A stretch of DNA of 64,000 bases from Narthecium ossifragum. Lineage: Eukaryota > Streptophyta > Magnoliopsida > Dioscoreales > Nartheciaceae. The notes beneath the pieces are model-generated. The model was not told the DNA's origin, did not search any database, and saw nothing but the letters and a program-made list of their open reading frames with translations. Positions 48,401 through 61,549 of the stretch are shown here, one piece after another. Where the stretch lies: the NCBI GenBank assembly GCA_963920575.1, contig OY986965.1, forward strand, positions 5,783,134 through 5,847,133. Reading direction: 5' to 3'. The position numbers were made by a program, and so were the translations under genes. The stretch's first letter is position 1. Each line of letters starts with the position of its first letter.

Positions 48401-48915
48401 TTTACCTTGAATGTAGAACTTAGATTTTTGCAGATTAGAGCAAAAAAATCAGTTTTCCACTTGGATTCTTCTTCTTTGCAGTAAATGTTTCGTAAAAAAT
48501 GAGTCTTCTGGAGATTATGATGTTGGATTTGTTGTTTGGGAGGGAGGGAGGGAGGGTTGGATTTGTTGTTTGGGAGGGAGGGAGGGAGCTTCTGGAGATT
48601 ATGATGTTGGATTTGTTGTTTGGGAGGGAGGGAGGGAGGGAGGGAGGGAAATGGAAGAAATGTACTTCGAATTAAGGAATCAAATAGACTAGTAATGGTC
48701 CGTAATTTATGGATCTTAAATAGTATGGGGACTAGTTTCAACCAAAATTGATGCTTTTCGATTCCTTTAATGCTAAAATTGACCTTGAATGTAGAACTTA
48801 GATTTTTTGCAGATTAGAGCAAAACAATCAGTTTTCCACTTGGATTCTTCTTCTTTGGAGTAAATGTTTCATAAAAATTAAGTCTTCTGGAGATTATGAT
48901 GTTGGATTTGTTGTT

Positions 48916-48963
<48 letters not shown>

Positions 48964-51900
48964 TGGAAGAAATGTACTTAGAATTAAGGAATCAAATGGA
49001 CTAGTAATGGTCCGTAATATATGGATCTTAAATAGTATGGGGACTAGTTTCAACCAAAATTGATGCTTTTTGATTCCTTTAACGCTAAAATTGAGTGAAG
49101 CTCGACCAAGTGTAGTTTCAAGCGACCTGTTCTTTCTGAGACATAGTTTCGGACTAAACATAGAACTAACATATGGTCACGATGGCTTCATTTTTGTCTT
49201 CTATTTCCTTGACATGCAGTGCACATGGACATTTACCTGAATTGTAATGACAGCCGAATGATGGATCTTTCTCGTATTTAAATTAATTATTGATCGATCC
49301 TGCTGTTCTTTAACTGTTAATAGGAGGCAACCCACTCTGAAAACTTTTCTATTTTATCACATACTCTTTTAATAGAATAATGCTAATTTCGTGCTCCCAT
49401 CCTATTTATGGGAGTGATCATTGCTATCATAACCAATTCATAGATATGTATATCGTTCCTTCAATACTTTACCATGTATTAGTGTAAAAGGTCTGAAGAA
49501 GTTTGGGGGTATTGATAGCGGAGTGACATTAGTCTCTATCGTACCTTATAAGTGGCAAAGAGTTAAGTTTAGGTTGCATTAATCTCCCATATGAGGCTTT
49601 CTGATCTGAATCAAGGAATACGATTGGGTATATAACCTGATTTTGCTCACAGCTATAAGGTGAAAGGTAAAGCAAAAACTAGGTGCATTTTGTTTGATCA
49701 TTAGAACAAAACTGCATGCAACCCATTATGAAGATTTTGTGGGTAAACCAGGTGATAATAGAGAAGAATTATCAATAGACAGACGAGCTCAAAGCTAAAT
49801 AATATCGCTTAGAGCATTATGTACAGGAAAAAGCTATATGAAAATGAAGGATGACATTTGAGTTCCTTGGTTGGATCTGCTTGAGAAAGGGAAGAGAGGG
49901 AGGAAGTAGGTTGGAATTGATTGATTTTTGCGATGACTACTTTGAACCTCAGAAGTTGGGTTGAGTCGTGTTATCGGATTTTGATCCATTGGTGTGCTGC
50001 AGCTGGGCTTTCTCGAACTGTTATTGGAAAGGGTTCGCTGGTGACCTGAGGTTTGGAGGATGAACCGTCATCTAGGAGGCTTATGTGCCAGGAGACAGTC
50101 CTGACCCTGTGCCCCCTTAGCGCAAACTTTTTTTGATCGGAATCAGGTTCTGGAGGTGAATTAAAGACGATAAAAAAAGCAAAAAGTCTTTGAGCCAATT
50201 TACCAACCTAAATCGAACCTAATGTGGAAAGAGCCTGGCAAGTAAGGCTTTTTAGTGACGTATGTAGTAAGGCTTACATTACTGAATAAGTGTGCAGCAT
50301 ATGGTTGCAAACTTTACAATTAATGAATCACGTCTGTATCTTTTGCAGGATTAGAAAAAAAATGTTACTCAGCTTTAGTTTTCCAACTTGTATTCTCCAC
50401 AAGTGTTCTTGTCTCAATCTTGAATCTGTGTGCTACCTGTATGATTGCTTCCACATCAACAATTAAGTAGACGCTTGTTTGTGTTGTACACTCGTACTGA
50501 CCATTTGCCTACATATTATATTGCAAAAGTTGCACTGTTGGATTGGTGCATCAGCTTTAGTTTTTAGATTATGCTTCTCTCTGAGATTTGCTTGCTATTT
50601 AGTATTTTACTACAACACTTGGCTATTTTGAAATGGCTAATCATACCTGTGACCTCATGAAGCTAAATTTTGCAATTTTCTGATTCTTCTCTACCAAATT
50701 GTATAGAATTCCTTCATTTGGGGATCATGTTAAAGGCTCATCTGAGCATTGATTATTTTTGAGAAATGGATTGGCTGCGTGATTTTAATTTTTCATGTTT
50801 CATATTGTTTCAGGTTTTATACTCTCATGGTTCTTTCTACTGCATTGTTTGGAAAACCTGCATTCAGAAATTTAATTTGCAATGGATTAATTCTTGCTGA
50901 GGATGGAAAAAAAATGAGCAAGCGGTTGAAGAACTATCCTTCACCTATGGAAGTCATAGGTGATTATGGAGCTGTATGTAGACAACATCTGGCACTGATG
51001 AAGTGTCTTCTTGAAGTGCTTAGCTGTTCCTATGGGTTGGATACTGTTAATCTGGAAATTCTATTTCTCTTCTTTGTAGGATGCGTTGCGATTATACCTC
51101 ATCAACTCACCTGTTGTGCGTGCTGAGCCTTTGAGGTTCAAAAAGGATGGCGTATATAGTGTTGTGAGTGACTTTGATTTGATGTTTACATGGTTGATTA
51201 TCGTTTAAATGAAAATCACATATTTTATATAACTTTTGGGTGCTATTTATCATCTCATTTTTTCTATTTGTTGTTCTGATTTATAGGTGAAGGATGTTTT
51301 CCTTCCATGGTATAATGCATACAGGTTTCTTGTTCAAAATGCTAAGCGGCTTGAAATCGAGTGTTTAACGCCGTTTACTCCAATTGACATTGTCAGTCTT
51401 CAAAGCTCCTCAAATGTGCTTGACCAGTGGATTAACTCTGCCACTGAAAGTCTTGTTCAGTTCGTTCGCCAGGAGATGGATGCATATCGACTATATACGG
51501 TTCTATGCTTGCCCTTAACTAAATTAAGGATCAAAGGAGGTTGTTTTTAAATTCTGCCATGTGCTAATGTTAGTTATATCATGTTCTATTAGGTGGTTCC
51601 ATATCTATTAAAGTTCATTGACAACCTTACGAATATTTATGTCCGGTTTAACCGAAAAAGGCTCAAGGGACGGACAGGAGAAGAAGACTGCAGAATTGCT
51701 CTTTCAACTCTTTACCATGTAGGAATTTCTCTTTCTTCTTCTTTTGAAATTCTGAAGTAAAAAATGATATCATAATTTATCTTGTTATATTTGCTTGCAA
51801 ACCTTGAGGCAAGATCTTGTTCTCATTGGAGATTGATGAATTAAAACTTTATTTTAACTGCTCATTTTTTTTAATGTGAAGCATGGATTGCCGTCCCGGT

Positions 51901-54900
51901 GGCACGCGCCGTGCCGGCAGCCTGCTGGCACGGTACGTGCCGCCGGCACGGGGGCGTGCCGGTCCGGCACGCCCCCGTGCCATTGTTGTTTTTCTTCCTT
52001 CTCCTCCTCCTTCTACTCCTATTTCTTCTTTCTTCTTCTCGGCACGGTACGGGGGGGTTTTTTGTGCCGGCAACCCACCGGTACGGTACGTGCCGGGCGG
52101 CACGCACAGTGCCAGACCGGCACGGCAATCCATGATGTGAAGAACAGTTTTGAATCTGCGGCATTGTAGTACATCCTTAGCTGAGTTGCATATACCAATG
52201 GCGATACCTCCATTACTTCATTAACAACTTCGCAAATCTGCTTTGAACTTTTGTATGTTTACAAATCATGTGCAAATTAATTGGGGGTTAGAATATATTT
52301 CGCTCTCAAAAGGTCCTAAATTTCATATTTTACCCCAACAATCTTTCAAATATCATATGTCCCCTACAGACTTTAGGTTCATTTTGTACATGACCCTAAG
52401 GTTCATTGCATCCAAATCCCAGATGTTCATTTGTAGCAGATGTTGATAGACATTTCACCAAACAGTAAATACCCCTATCGAGTTCCGGTTATATCCCGTA
52501 TCGTTTATATATCCACAATGGTATAAAGTGGATATTTTACTAAACCATGGGGCTATGCAACAACTTTAGACTTAATTTCCAAGGGCATTTTAGACTTTTA
52601 TCCATCCTGTGTTGGCTTTTTACCACAGTTAAGTTTGCTAACTGGAGAGTGGTCTACGAAAGGAAACATATGAAATGAATTCTAAGATTGTGGGGGAAAT
52701 GTGTGTTTTCAAAGTTTGTGGGGGGTGTAAATACGATATTCCAGAAATTGTAGGCTAAAATGTGAAATTAGGACGTTTCGAGGTTCAAAATTGATTTTAA
52801 ACTCGTTAATTTATGATCATGAATCTCAACACCTCGGAGCTTCAGGATTACATAAAGTTTGTGTTTCTTGAGCTGATTTTACAAAGTCAATATAATATAC
52901 CTGTGTTTCTTTGCATCACTACATCATTTGGTCATCTTTGTTTTTCTCTTTGGAGACCATATTGCAGGTGCCTCTTTGCAATTTACTTTGGTCTTTGATC
53001 CTACTTGACGTTATTTTAAGGGCTTTCTTCTGCTTGTAGCTTTGAAAAAAGAGCAGGCTTTCACAGTCATCTTAGGGAATCTGATTCTATATGCAGGTAC
53101 TTCTAACTACTTGCATAGCAATGGCTCCGTTCACACCTTTCTTCACTGAGGTTCTTTATCAAAACTTGCGCAAGGTTTCCAACGAAGCAGAAGAAAGCAT
53201 TCATTACTGTTGTTTCCCTCCCTCAAGGGGAAAGGTAATATCATATCTTCTATTATTAGTTTGCAAAGGAATTTTTTGTGTTATGTTTTTCACTGGTCTT
53301 TACATTATTATCAGAGAGTGGAACGCATTGAACAAAGTGTTGCTAGGATGATGACAGTAATCGAGCTTGCTCGCGTCATAAGGGAGAGACATAACAAACC
53401 TTTAAAATTACCTCTTAGGTTTGTTTCACATCCTTTTGATCCAATATCTTTCCTCGTGAAATTTAGTTCTGACATTTTTTTGGTCTATGCAACTGTAGGG
53501 AAATGGTAGTTGTTCATCCTGATTTGGATTTTCTGGAGGACATTACTGGAAAGCTAGGAGAGGTTTGTGTAGAGATGCTTCTTAAGTTCAGAAATTAAAT
53601 AAATTTTTTTGTCGATCTAAAATCTTATTCCATAAACTTCGTAATGTTCTGCTTACTATAGTTCTGGTTGTATATCACTCAGATTTTATTAATGCTGCTC
53701 CTTTTTAGAAGTTGCATGCAAACATAATGTTGTGTGCTTATGTTGTATATAACTTAGAAGCAGGAGCTGCTAAGATAGGTGTTAAAGAATGCCTGATTCA
53801 TGGTCCTACTCCCCTGCAACGCCCTCTATGACTGGGAGTTTTTATGTATCCTGAATGTTGCAGCTTCCTTCCTGGAATTTACTTCCAAGCTTTTCTCCTA
53901 TTCCTTCTTTGAGCATCAAATTCCTGTCAGTATGTTGCCCTATTGGTATACAACTATCTTAACTTGGTTTTAATGCATCTAAGAATTCTATGACGGTACA
54001 TTTCGTTGCCCTAAACTTATAAGGAAGTTGAGTTTAAAGTCATATCAGAAATTCCATGCATCTCAGTCCAGGATCGAACTCTACCATCATTTCATATTCC
54101 TGGGGAAGTCGTTTGCAAATACATATGTGTGAAATTTACCCCTTGACACCATAATAATTATCTTTTCGTCCTCCACCATGTTATTGAGTAAGTACTCACA
54201 ATTTCCTTGCACAAGTTGTCTGCGACCTATTGCAGCACATTGGATGCATTTTTTAACTATTGAACTGTGTTATTAGTTTATGTACAAGAACTGAAGGTTC
54301 ATCTTTTCCAATTGTGGTGTGTGCCTCTGCTATCCACGGTGGAAGTTCTATAGTTCCATTTTTTTGTTTTTGTTTTATGTCGGAGTAGCATAAGATCCGT
54401 CTAAGATGCATTTATCAATTAAATGGGTTCTTTCGTCTCTTGGAACTTTACATGATTTCTATACGACAAATTATATGCTGCTAGTAATTAATAATTGGAG
54501 AAGAAGAAACATACAAATCACTTTAAGCTTGAAAGTGTTTAATCCTCTTAGAAAGATGGCCAAAGGCACAAAAAGATTCTTATTTGGATTGTTTCCCCTC
54601 TACGTGATTGGGTGTTGAACGAAGCAGAGCTTTATTTACTAGAAATCTTTTAACTTCCGCAGAATTGTTGCTAGTTTTAGGCTTTTAGATTCCTTGCTGG
54701 GTTTTGTCACATTTTTTTAATCTAGTGATAGATACAACCACATTTTGTCATGGAAACATCACAAAAGAGTGCGTTTGGCTCTGGAATATGGACCACCGGT
54801 TAGAGTTCAACTATCCACAAAAGGAATTGGATGTGCTTATGATTCTCGCCAACATGTTCACCTGTCTTGAAGAGGATCATGTTGTATTACTCAAAAGGAT

Positions 54901-57900
54901 ATGTGGTGAATGGAGGTGTTTTTCTTTTTCATCTTGGCTTTTGGGTTTATCAATTTGGGAAGATTTTGGCATTGTGGGCGTAGTTAGATAAGGGACAGAC
55001 TCAGAGGTTTGCCTATGAGGTTTTAAAAGTTTTGTTAGAATTCCTTTTTCAGGCTAATTTTTGGAAGGATCTTGACGGTTTCTTGATTTTATGTTGTGAT
55101 TGGCCTCATACTGTTGGTGAAGCTTGGATGATAATGATCACAATGCAAGCAGAGAGCAGGATAGTGATGAATCCTTTATTGCCGAGTCTGAAGCTACAGT
55201 CTTGATAGAGATCTTATATTGTGCCATGTTGATAGTGATGCAGTGCTCGTAAAAAGTTTGGTCAAGCGTATTAAAAATTACTTATGTAAAGGTTCCTTGT
55301 TTGGAAAGTGGGAAGGCACAACAAAGATTACAAAACTATTTCGACGGATAAACTAAGTAGTAACCGCTTTCCCAATTTTATGCTAGGTTTTGATATAGGC
55401 TTGAATTCATCAACCATGACCAGTGTTTCAAACTAGACACAGGAATCCTGGTTGAAGTACTTAAGCAAAATATTCGATTTCTATTTAGGCCTTCAAAATT
55501 TTCACTTGAATCTCAATTGAGGGCAGTGATTGTGGTGCCTGTCAGCACATACTGGCACATAGGGTGCTGGTAAAGACATGTATTAACATGCATATAGTGG
55601 CTTAGAAGAACTTCGTGTCACTGGCATGAGGTCCATGTCAGGCGTTGGCACGGTTCATGCTACTGGCATGACGATCCTTGGCCGTAGGCATATTTGTGTT
55701 ATGCATGTATGTGTGTACATATGCATGTTATTTACTGTTTTCATTATTCAACCCTGATTAATTGTTAACAAAACATCAAGCATCCATCTTTGGAAAATTT
55801 GAGAGGAGCCACCTGATTCTGTTAAAAAACAAAGACTAAGAAAAACAGTGCCTTATTTTGAAATGGTGATCGAGGAACGTGTTAGAATCTTATTTTTGAA
55901 AATTATAATTGCTATGATAATTGATGTTTAGGATTTAAAATTTTCCTCTGGCTTTATCATCTTCCTATCTTTGAGTTGTTTGCATGTTGTAGGCTTTGAT
56001 CTTTAACTTGTAGCCTTCTGAACCGCAATTATGCATGTTTTTGAAGTTTGTGTTGGAGGAGCTCAACGTGAATTCAATTGTCCCATGCAATGATTCTTTG
56101 AAATATGCTTCACTGCGTGCTGAGCCTGATTTCAGGTAAGAGCCCCCAGTTATTTTAGTACCTGCACCTCATCATTTGCTCAAATGCCATTAAAGCAGGA
56201 CTTCCTAGAAATGATAAGTGTTCAAGAGCAGGCCTGCTTCTCTTTTAATTCATGGCTCCTTGCTCCACTTAGCATAGCGAAAGTATTTTGTTTAAACATG
56301 GCATTGTTCTATTCTTCGACGGACCCAATGGAGGAAGGTTTTCGGACCTAAGACTAGGAAGGTTTTACTAGATTGTTACTAGTGTTTGTGAAACTTTTCT
56401 TCTCCTTCTCCTGCTGACAGGAAGTTGTTTAAAATATGACAAAGGACGCTTGAGGACTGGTATGACATGATGCAAATGATTTAGAACATTTTTTTCTCCT
56501 GTAGTGTATTAGGTAAACGGTTGGGAAAGGCCATGGGGACCGTTGCTAAGGAGGTAAAAGCAATGTCACAGGCTGATATCTTAGCTTTTGAAAGATCGGG
56601 AGAAATTACCAAATCAGGGCACTGCTTAAAGCTGACAGATATTAAGGTTCTTTTACATCTACCTGTGATATCGTAAAATTTCTTTCCCGTTTCTTATCTG
56701 CTTAGTGCTCTTACCAAGGATTTGTTTTGTGGAATATCTGCAAATGCTGGTTTGCCTCATCATTTAGCATGTGAGAACTTGGATATCCATTTGTGATACA
56801 TGAAACACATTTCTTTGATCATTGCAACCATTGAAATGTTTTTTTATGACTTGCTTTAGTCCAAATTATAAGTTCTTTTGATTTTTAGGACTTAGGCAAT
56901 AAATGTCTTGTGATAACAATTTGTCTTGGTATAGATTCACATTATGATAATTTGAACATCAAATGCATTTCTCAAGGACTTTCACATGTTTTATTTACTG
57001 CGGCATCTATAATTTACTGTGAAACTGATATACCTTTGCTTCATTGCACAATCTCATTCCTGTACACGGAAAGCATGTTTCGTTATTAGTAGTATGAAAT
57101 AATACTGCACTTCTTAGAAATTGATGTCTGTAGTTTGAGAATAGATTTTACTGGTCAGGTCAATTGTAGGGCCTCAAAAGTGGATAATTTCCAGCTTCTT
57201 TCACCCATATAATTTGAAACACCATGAGAAGTTACTCGGCTTATTCGTACTTTCAGGTTATAAGGGAATTCAAGCGACCTGCCAATGTTACTGAGCAAGA
57301 GATAGATGCTTCTGGAGATGGTATTAGATTGTTATGGTATCTCAAAGTTTTGTCGTCCAAACTTCTTTCTGTTGTTCACGTCTATTCTTTTCCTTAGGTG
57401 ATGTTTTGGTGATATTGGATTTGCGAGCAGATGAGTCGTTGTATGAGGCAGGAGTTGCTCGAGAGGTAAATTGTAAATTTTGTTCTTTTTCTTTCAAATT
57501 ATATTGTTGCTTATCCATCTGAATGGCTGTATAACATTTTCTTGCATGATAGCATGAGTTGCCACTTCCTTTTGTGGATTGTTGACTTTTTGACCTTTAT
57601 GGTGCTTATATAAATATCGCCTATTAAGCGGCAAATTGAAGAAGTCCTAAGAATCAAATGACATGGTCTTTTATTTCCTTTGGTTTATTACTGTGTAGGG
57701 TGCTATGGCTTTTGAGCATTGATGTCTGTCTTTAAATCTTCAATATGATTTTTCCTTTTCTAACTTATTTGGGTTAGGTATTCCTTTATGTGAGTTGCAA
57801 TGAACTTGGTTTTTCCTCTTGCCATAATGTATTAGTGTTTCCTCCATCAATTTGATCACTATGAACTGATTAGGCCCCGTTATGTCACCAAGAAAAAGAC

Positions 57901-60220
57901 ATCTATTCTTACAAATATATGTTGACCTTATTCATTTCGTTAGTCTACGTCATGGCAATTTTTTTCGAAGATATAATAATCGAGTTTGATCTTTGGCAGC
58001 TTGCTAATTTCGAAGACATTATTCTAGTTTGATCTTTGCTCAGCTTGCTTATAAACCTAGATTTAGTTAGATTAACTATGTGCATTTGTTACTAAAAATC
58101 ATCATGGCTGTTAGGAAGATATCCTTGTGAACTAGAGTTTGTTTTTGTTTTTCCCCTTGTGTATCCTTTACTAGATATTCTGATGAAAAGAAGAAGCTTG
58201 CTTGCTTTGTGGTTGCAAACTCGATTGCAGGTTGTTGTGAGTTAGTATTATCTCGCTATTCTAAATGTTGAGCCACTAGGATTGGCTAAATAAAGAATAC
58301 ATGAAAGAATGTTGAAAGTAATAATGATGTAAATGCTAAGGCAACAGAGTTTCACTGATTGCAAATCTTAGTTATTGTCAATTCTATTCTATGACTGATT
58401 GTCAGAAGGTTCATCTCATAAGTGATGGATCAATATGTGACAAAGTTGTTTGATTGGCACGGAATTCTAACTATTCACGTGATGCAGAGTTAACACTGAA
58501 TCAGTAAATTTTATTGAACACAAACTTTTCTAAGACTTAGGAAATAGTCGATGAAAAAATCATGCCTTTGATACGTTTGGAAGATCGAAGAGAACTAGCA
58601 TCAAACCATCAAAAGTTTCTTCCGTAGCCTTCATTTGGAGCTTAGAAAACCCTAGAAACCTTAAAAGCAAGGAGGGAATGGGTGAAATAGCAGAAGATAT
58701 CATATTTTTCCCTCCTTCCTCTACTTTATGGACAAGAAGATTTCCAGAGGAAAAAGGAACATAGGTCAGGAACTTTGTCAGTGTTGTACTCCTGGATTTA
58801 TAGGTCGCATGTTCATGAATATGTCATTTATAGCCTGCATAGTGATGAAACAACTTGTTTGTGATGCATGACTAATCTTTGACTTTCGTTTTGTAGGTTG
58901 TCAACAGAGTCCAGAAACTACGTAAGAAAGTGGGTCTTGAACCCACAGACATAGTGGAGGTTTTCTATGAGCCTCTGGGAAGTGATAAACATGTGTTGGA
59001 GCAGGTTGTTAGATCACAGGTATGACTATACTAGTTGCTAAACATTATCTTGCAGTACTTAAGATGTTGATGTCTATTGGCCAGGGAAGACGGAAAGCTT
59101 ACACTGTTGGTTCTTTCTTATGCAGGATACATATATTAGGGGAGCACTGGGTTCTCCTTTGCTTCATCATTCTCTGGCTCCACTATATGCTGTGAGTGCT
59201 ACAAGCAATCCTTTTTTTATAAGAAGGAATGAGCGAACAAAACGGAATCCTACCCCAAGTCTTGGGACTTGCAAATGCGTGAAAGCATATTCGTAGTAGT
59301 ATTCTATACTTCTGAGTTATATCATATTGGTAGTCAAATAAATAGAGAACCTGTATATCCCTCTAGAACATGAAATCAACTGTTCCGTGTTGGTCTGGTT
59401 TCTGATCACACGAGAGCGTGCTTAAGTTGAGGATCTTTCAGAAGATGCTCAATGCAGAAAGCTACATGCAAGAGTTGATTCTGGGGCAAAGTTGCTTGCA
59501 ATTACTTGCAGATTTTGTTGGATGTGGAGATTATTCTATTTGATCCTCACTCACTGAAGTTTGGCATGCAAATCTAACCAAAAGTATAAATCTGTACATC
59601 GGGTAACGATTTATTATGTTCGATAAACCTCATCAACATGCCGTATCCATTTGCCTTGCAGGTCATATTCTGCAAGGAGGAGTTCCATGGAGTTTCTGGT
59701 GTTTCATTTGCTATAAGCATTGCGAGGCCTACTTTGGTGTTCAACTCAGATGCCATTATCACACTATATGAAGGTCATCCACTGGGCTATCCTTCTTCTT
59801 TTTTGTTGTTTCGAAAGCAAGCTTAATATGAGCAGCACTTCAGAGTTCTTTTGTTAAGCTGATGCATTCCTCTCCACTTTTCAGGGAATAAAAACCACGC
59901 GGAAGGCCTACAAGTTTATCTATTTTCGCGTGATCTTTCCAACTTGAAATCAGAGTTCCAGGCTGGAAATGGGAAGGTTAGTGGTGGTTCCTAGTATGTT
60001 TGTATGATCCACTAAGGATAGCTTTGAACCTATACGCTAGAGTTTTTCCTCCCCTTTTTATGCATGGAAGTCTATCAAATGTGTCAGTTCTATAATTTAA
60101 TCTGTTTGCCTCTTGCAGATAAAGGTCTCGTGCATCAAAGATCAACCACCCGTTGAAGTTGAGCTTGGGAAACATCTCTTTTTGTGTACTGGTGATTCCT
60201 GTTTGAGCAGAGCAGATTGA
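33430..60220 (+). CDS. IleRS: Isoleucyl-tRNA synthetase, cytosolic (27 exons)
   Basis: Charges tRNA-Ile; class Ia synthetase with editing domain. Exons: 33430-33963, 34242-34307, 34398-34541, 36714-36925, 38798-38960, 39163-39276, 41492-41589, 44511-44589, 45479-45637, 45873-45962, 47660-47793, 50814-50973, 51080-51163, 51287-51499, 51593-51718, 53097-53234, 53315-53418, 53499-53562, 56047-56135, 56505-56646, 57257-57320, 57398-57465, 58897-59019, 59126-59191, 59662-59773, 59885-59976, 60119-60220. The sum is 3540 nt, 1179 aa, the usual eukaryotic cytosolic length, with every junction in phase. The HIGH-type motif is HYGH (residues 56-59); the KMSK motif is KMSKR (about 631-635). Catalytic-core blocks include [31 protein letters not shown] and [16 protein letters not shown]. 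No targeting peptide, so cytosolic. One intron has a GC donor (39277). No disruption was seen. Confidence 0.96.
37424..37628. repeat. MITE copy flanked by 21-bp direct repeats (IleRS intron 4)
   Basis: 37472-37608 starts CATGGATTGCCGTCTCGG and ends CCGGCACGGAAATCCATGG, matching the GGATTGCCG/CGGCAATCC MITE family. The 21-mer beginning GATTCAGCTACTATCTACAC occurs at 37424 and again at 37608. That is too long for a transposase duplication, so the copy may have arrived within a small segmental duplication. A C-rich (CCCCCCA/CCA)n microsatellite follows at about 37660-37690. Confidence 0.65.
42797..42905. repeat. Degenerate GGCAC-type MITE relic
   Basis: In the intron between IleRS exons 7 and 8. 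Contains TTGCCGGTCTTTGGCCGGCA and ACCGACGGCAA; weak relative of the intronic MITE family. Confidence 0.4.
44308..44440. repeat. Degenerate MITE of the GGATTGCCG family
   Basis: Starts CCATGCATTTCTGTGCCGG and ends GGCACAGTAATCCATGG, with TGCCGATC and GGCACGGCTCG inside. A decayed copy just before IleRS exon 8. Confidence 0.55.
44630..44945. repeat. TACCGG-rich repeat with internal 74-bp duplication
   Basis: GCAATCCTTGGTGTTGATAG occurs at 44849 and 44923, each preceded by a GTACCGGC-rich stretch. Other CCGGTAC motifs run from 44633. Related to the GGCAC/CCGGCAC MITEs but distinct; in the intron after IleRS exon 8. Confidence 0.6.
46052..46142. repeat. Truncated MITE (left half)
   Basis: GCATGGATTGCCATGCCAGT, then GGCGTGCCGGACCGAC and CCCGTGCCGGTCC. 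Right inverted end missing. In the intron after IleRS exon 10. Confidence 0.6.
46680..47395 (+). repeat. 700-bp pyrimidine tract with CTCCGGCTC minisatellite
   Basis: The plus strand is mostly C and T, with many CTCCGGCTCCGGCTCCTC-type units (period 6-9 bp, higher order about 45-120 bp). Three overlapping long plus frames (Pro/Ser/Leu-rich) and minus Glu/Arg/Gly-rich frames are artefacts. It sits between IleRS exons 10 and 11 and is bounded on the right by TACCGG motifs. Confidence 0.85.
48404..49093 (+). repeat. ~340-bp direct duplication with different microsatellites
   Basis: Copy 1 is about 48404-48781 and copy 2 about 48782-49093; each begins ACCTTGAATGTAGAACTTAG and ends near GCTAAAATTGA. 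At the equivalent site copy 1 has expanded (GGGA)n in three blocks and copy 2 has (GA)n at 48918-48960. Located in the 3.0 kb intron after IleRS exon 11. Confidence 0.9.
51882..52134. mobile_element. 253-bp palindromic MITE with 8-bp target duplication
   Basis: Starts CATGGATTGCCGTCCCGG and ends CCGGCACGGCAATCCATG, inverted repeats of each other. The 8-mer ATGTGAAG flanks it on both sides (51874-51881 and 52135-52142), which suits a hAT-type MITE. The interior is GC-rich (GTGCCGGCAC-type palindromes) with a pyrimidine spacer. Located in the intron after IleRS exon 15. Confidence 0.85.
55533..55682. repeat. Decayed GGCAC-type MITE relic
   Basis: Repeated TGGCAC/GTGCC-like words and a terminal CGATCCTTGG in the intron after IleRS exon 18. 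Assigned to the same broad family with low certainty. Confidence 0.35.
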
Positions 60221-60797
60221 GCTGATTCAAGGACCTAGTTACTGTATCTGTTGGGCAACTCTGTTCTCCATTTATTTTCATCGGCAGTGGCAAGGTTGTA
60301 TTTTTTGTAAAAACCCATTTACATTTTATACTAATTGCGAAACAGTTCTTGCATTGATGCACAAATGTAATGTATGTTCCAAGCAGTTGTAAGCACTGCA
60401 ACAATTTTCCCGTTATATTATGATTCAGTCCAGTGAACCTCAGATTTTGTTCAAACAAAATGAGCATATGCTGAAAACAAACGGAAGAGAATTCTATCCA
60501 ATTACATAACAATGAAAAATCTCTAATTTCTTCTGTATAATAGTTATTATTATTAGGGATTTTTGTATTCCGGTACCTGCATTTTCCTTGATTTGTATTT
60601 TGATACCACCGGATTTGGATTTGTAATTTGATATATCTAACTCATAAATTTATGTACTAAAATACAGACCCCCGATGTTGTTACACTAATTTGACGGCAA
60701 ACAATCATGTCTAATTTTTACTGGTTTTTTATTGGTTTATTGACGTGTTTACTAACATGATAATGAATAGAAAAGGGAGAAAGAGAGATATGTGAAG

Positions 60798-61276
60798 ATG
60801 TTGGCGACGACGGGGAGGGCGGTGGCGAGGGATGGGGGCTTCTTGTCGATTGGTGCTAGCTATATGGATAATGGGGGGCGGAGATTGATCCTGGTCATCC
60901 GATTGGACCCCCTTCGGGCTCAGGTGGAGGTGCTTTGGAAGCAGGCTTCTGACCATGCTGCGTTTGCCTCCGCCTACGCCTCCTTTGCCCGCTGCCTCAA
61001 GCTCGAGGCCCCTAAGCACCTTCGGCTCTTCCATTCCCTCTTGCTAAACTACTCGTCCTTGATCTTCTCCATCGGGTTGGAGATCGACGAGGAGGAGGCC
61101 GTTTGATGCCTTGAGATCGTCGTCCGATACTGAATCCAGGAGACACGAAAGCTTGTGGCGGAGGCGAAGGGGTCGTCGGACAACACGCTTAAGATCCAGA
61201 AGCTCAAGGACTCCATCTTTGCCGCCAACGAGCGTCTCACCAAGGCCGGGCCTTTGCCAGCATCATAGCGGCCAAG
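60798..61276 (+). pseudogene. Captured GAUT9-like fragment (copy B)
   Basis: Reads DPLRAQVEVLWKQASDHAAF, ASAYASFARCLKLEAPKHLR, then stops and frameshifts, then VAEAKGSSDNTLKIQKLKDS, IFAANERLTKA. Same captured stem-region segment as copy A, ending before the catalytic domain. Copy B keeps DP and FAANERLT closer to the GAUT9 family but has a second stop near 61105 and a small deletion near 61250. Not a working enzyme. Confidence 0.7.
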
Positions 61277-61549
61277 AAACAAGGGGGCCTCTGATTTCTT
61301 CTATGTCTCTCTCTTCCTCTTTCATTTGTTTCTCCCCCTCCCCTTTTTTCCCCTCATTTGTTTTCTTTCGAGTACGATGTCAGCGCCACCATCATTGCCT
61401 TTCTCCCCCCTATGTTTTCTTTCGAGTACGACGTCAACACCACCATCGTTGTCCCCCCCACCCTCATTGTGGTCCAAGAGGAAATCTCCCTATAGAATGA
61501 AAAAAAGAAATCCCTCAAGATGCGATTGTCCTCGAGTAGCTAGCACACA

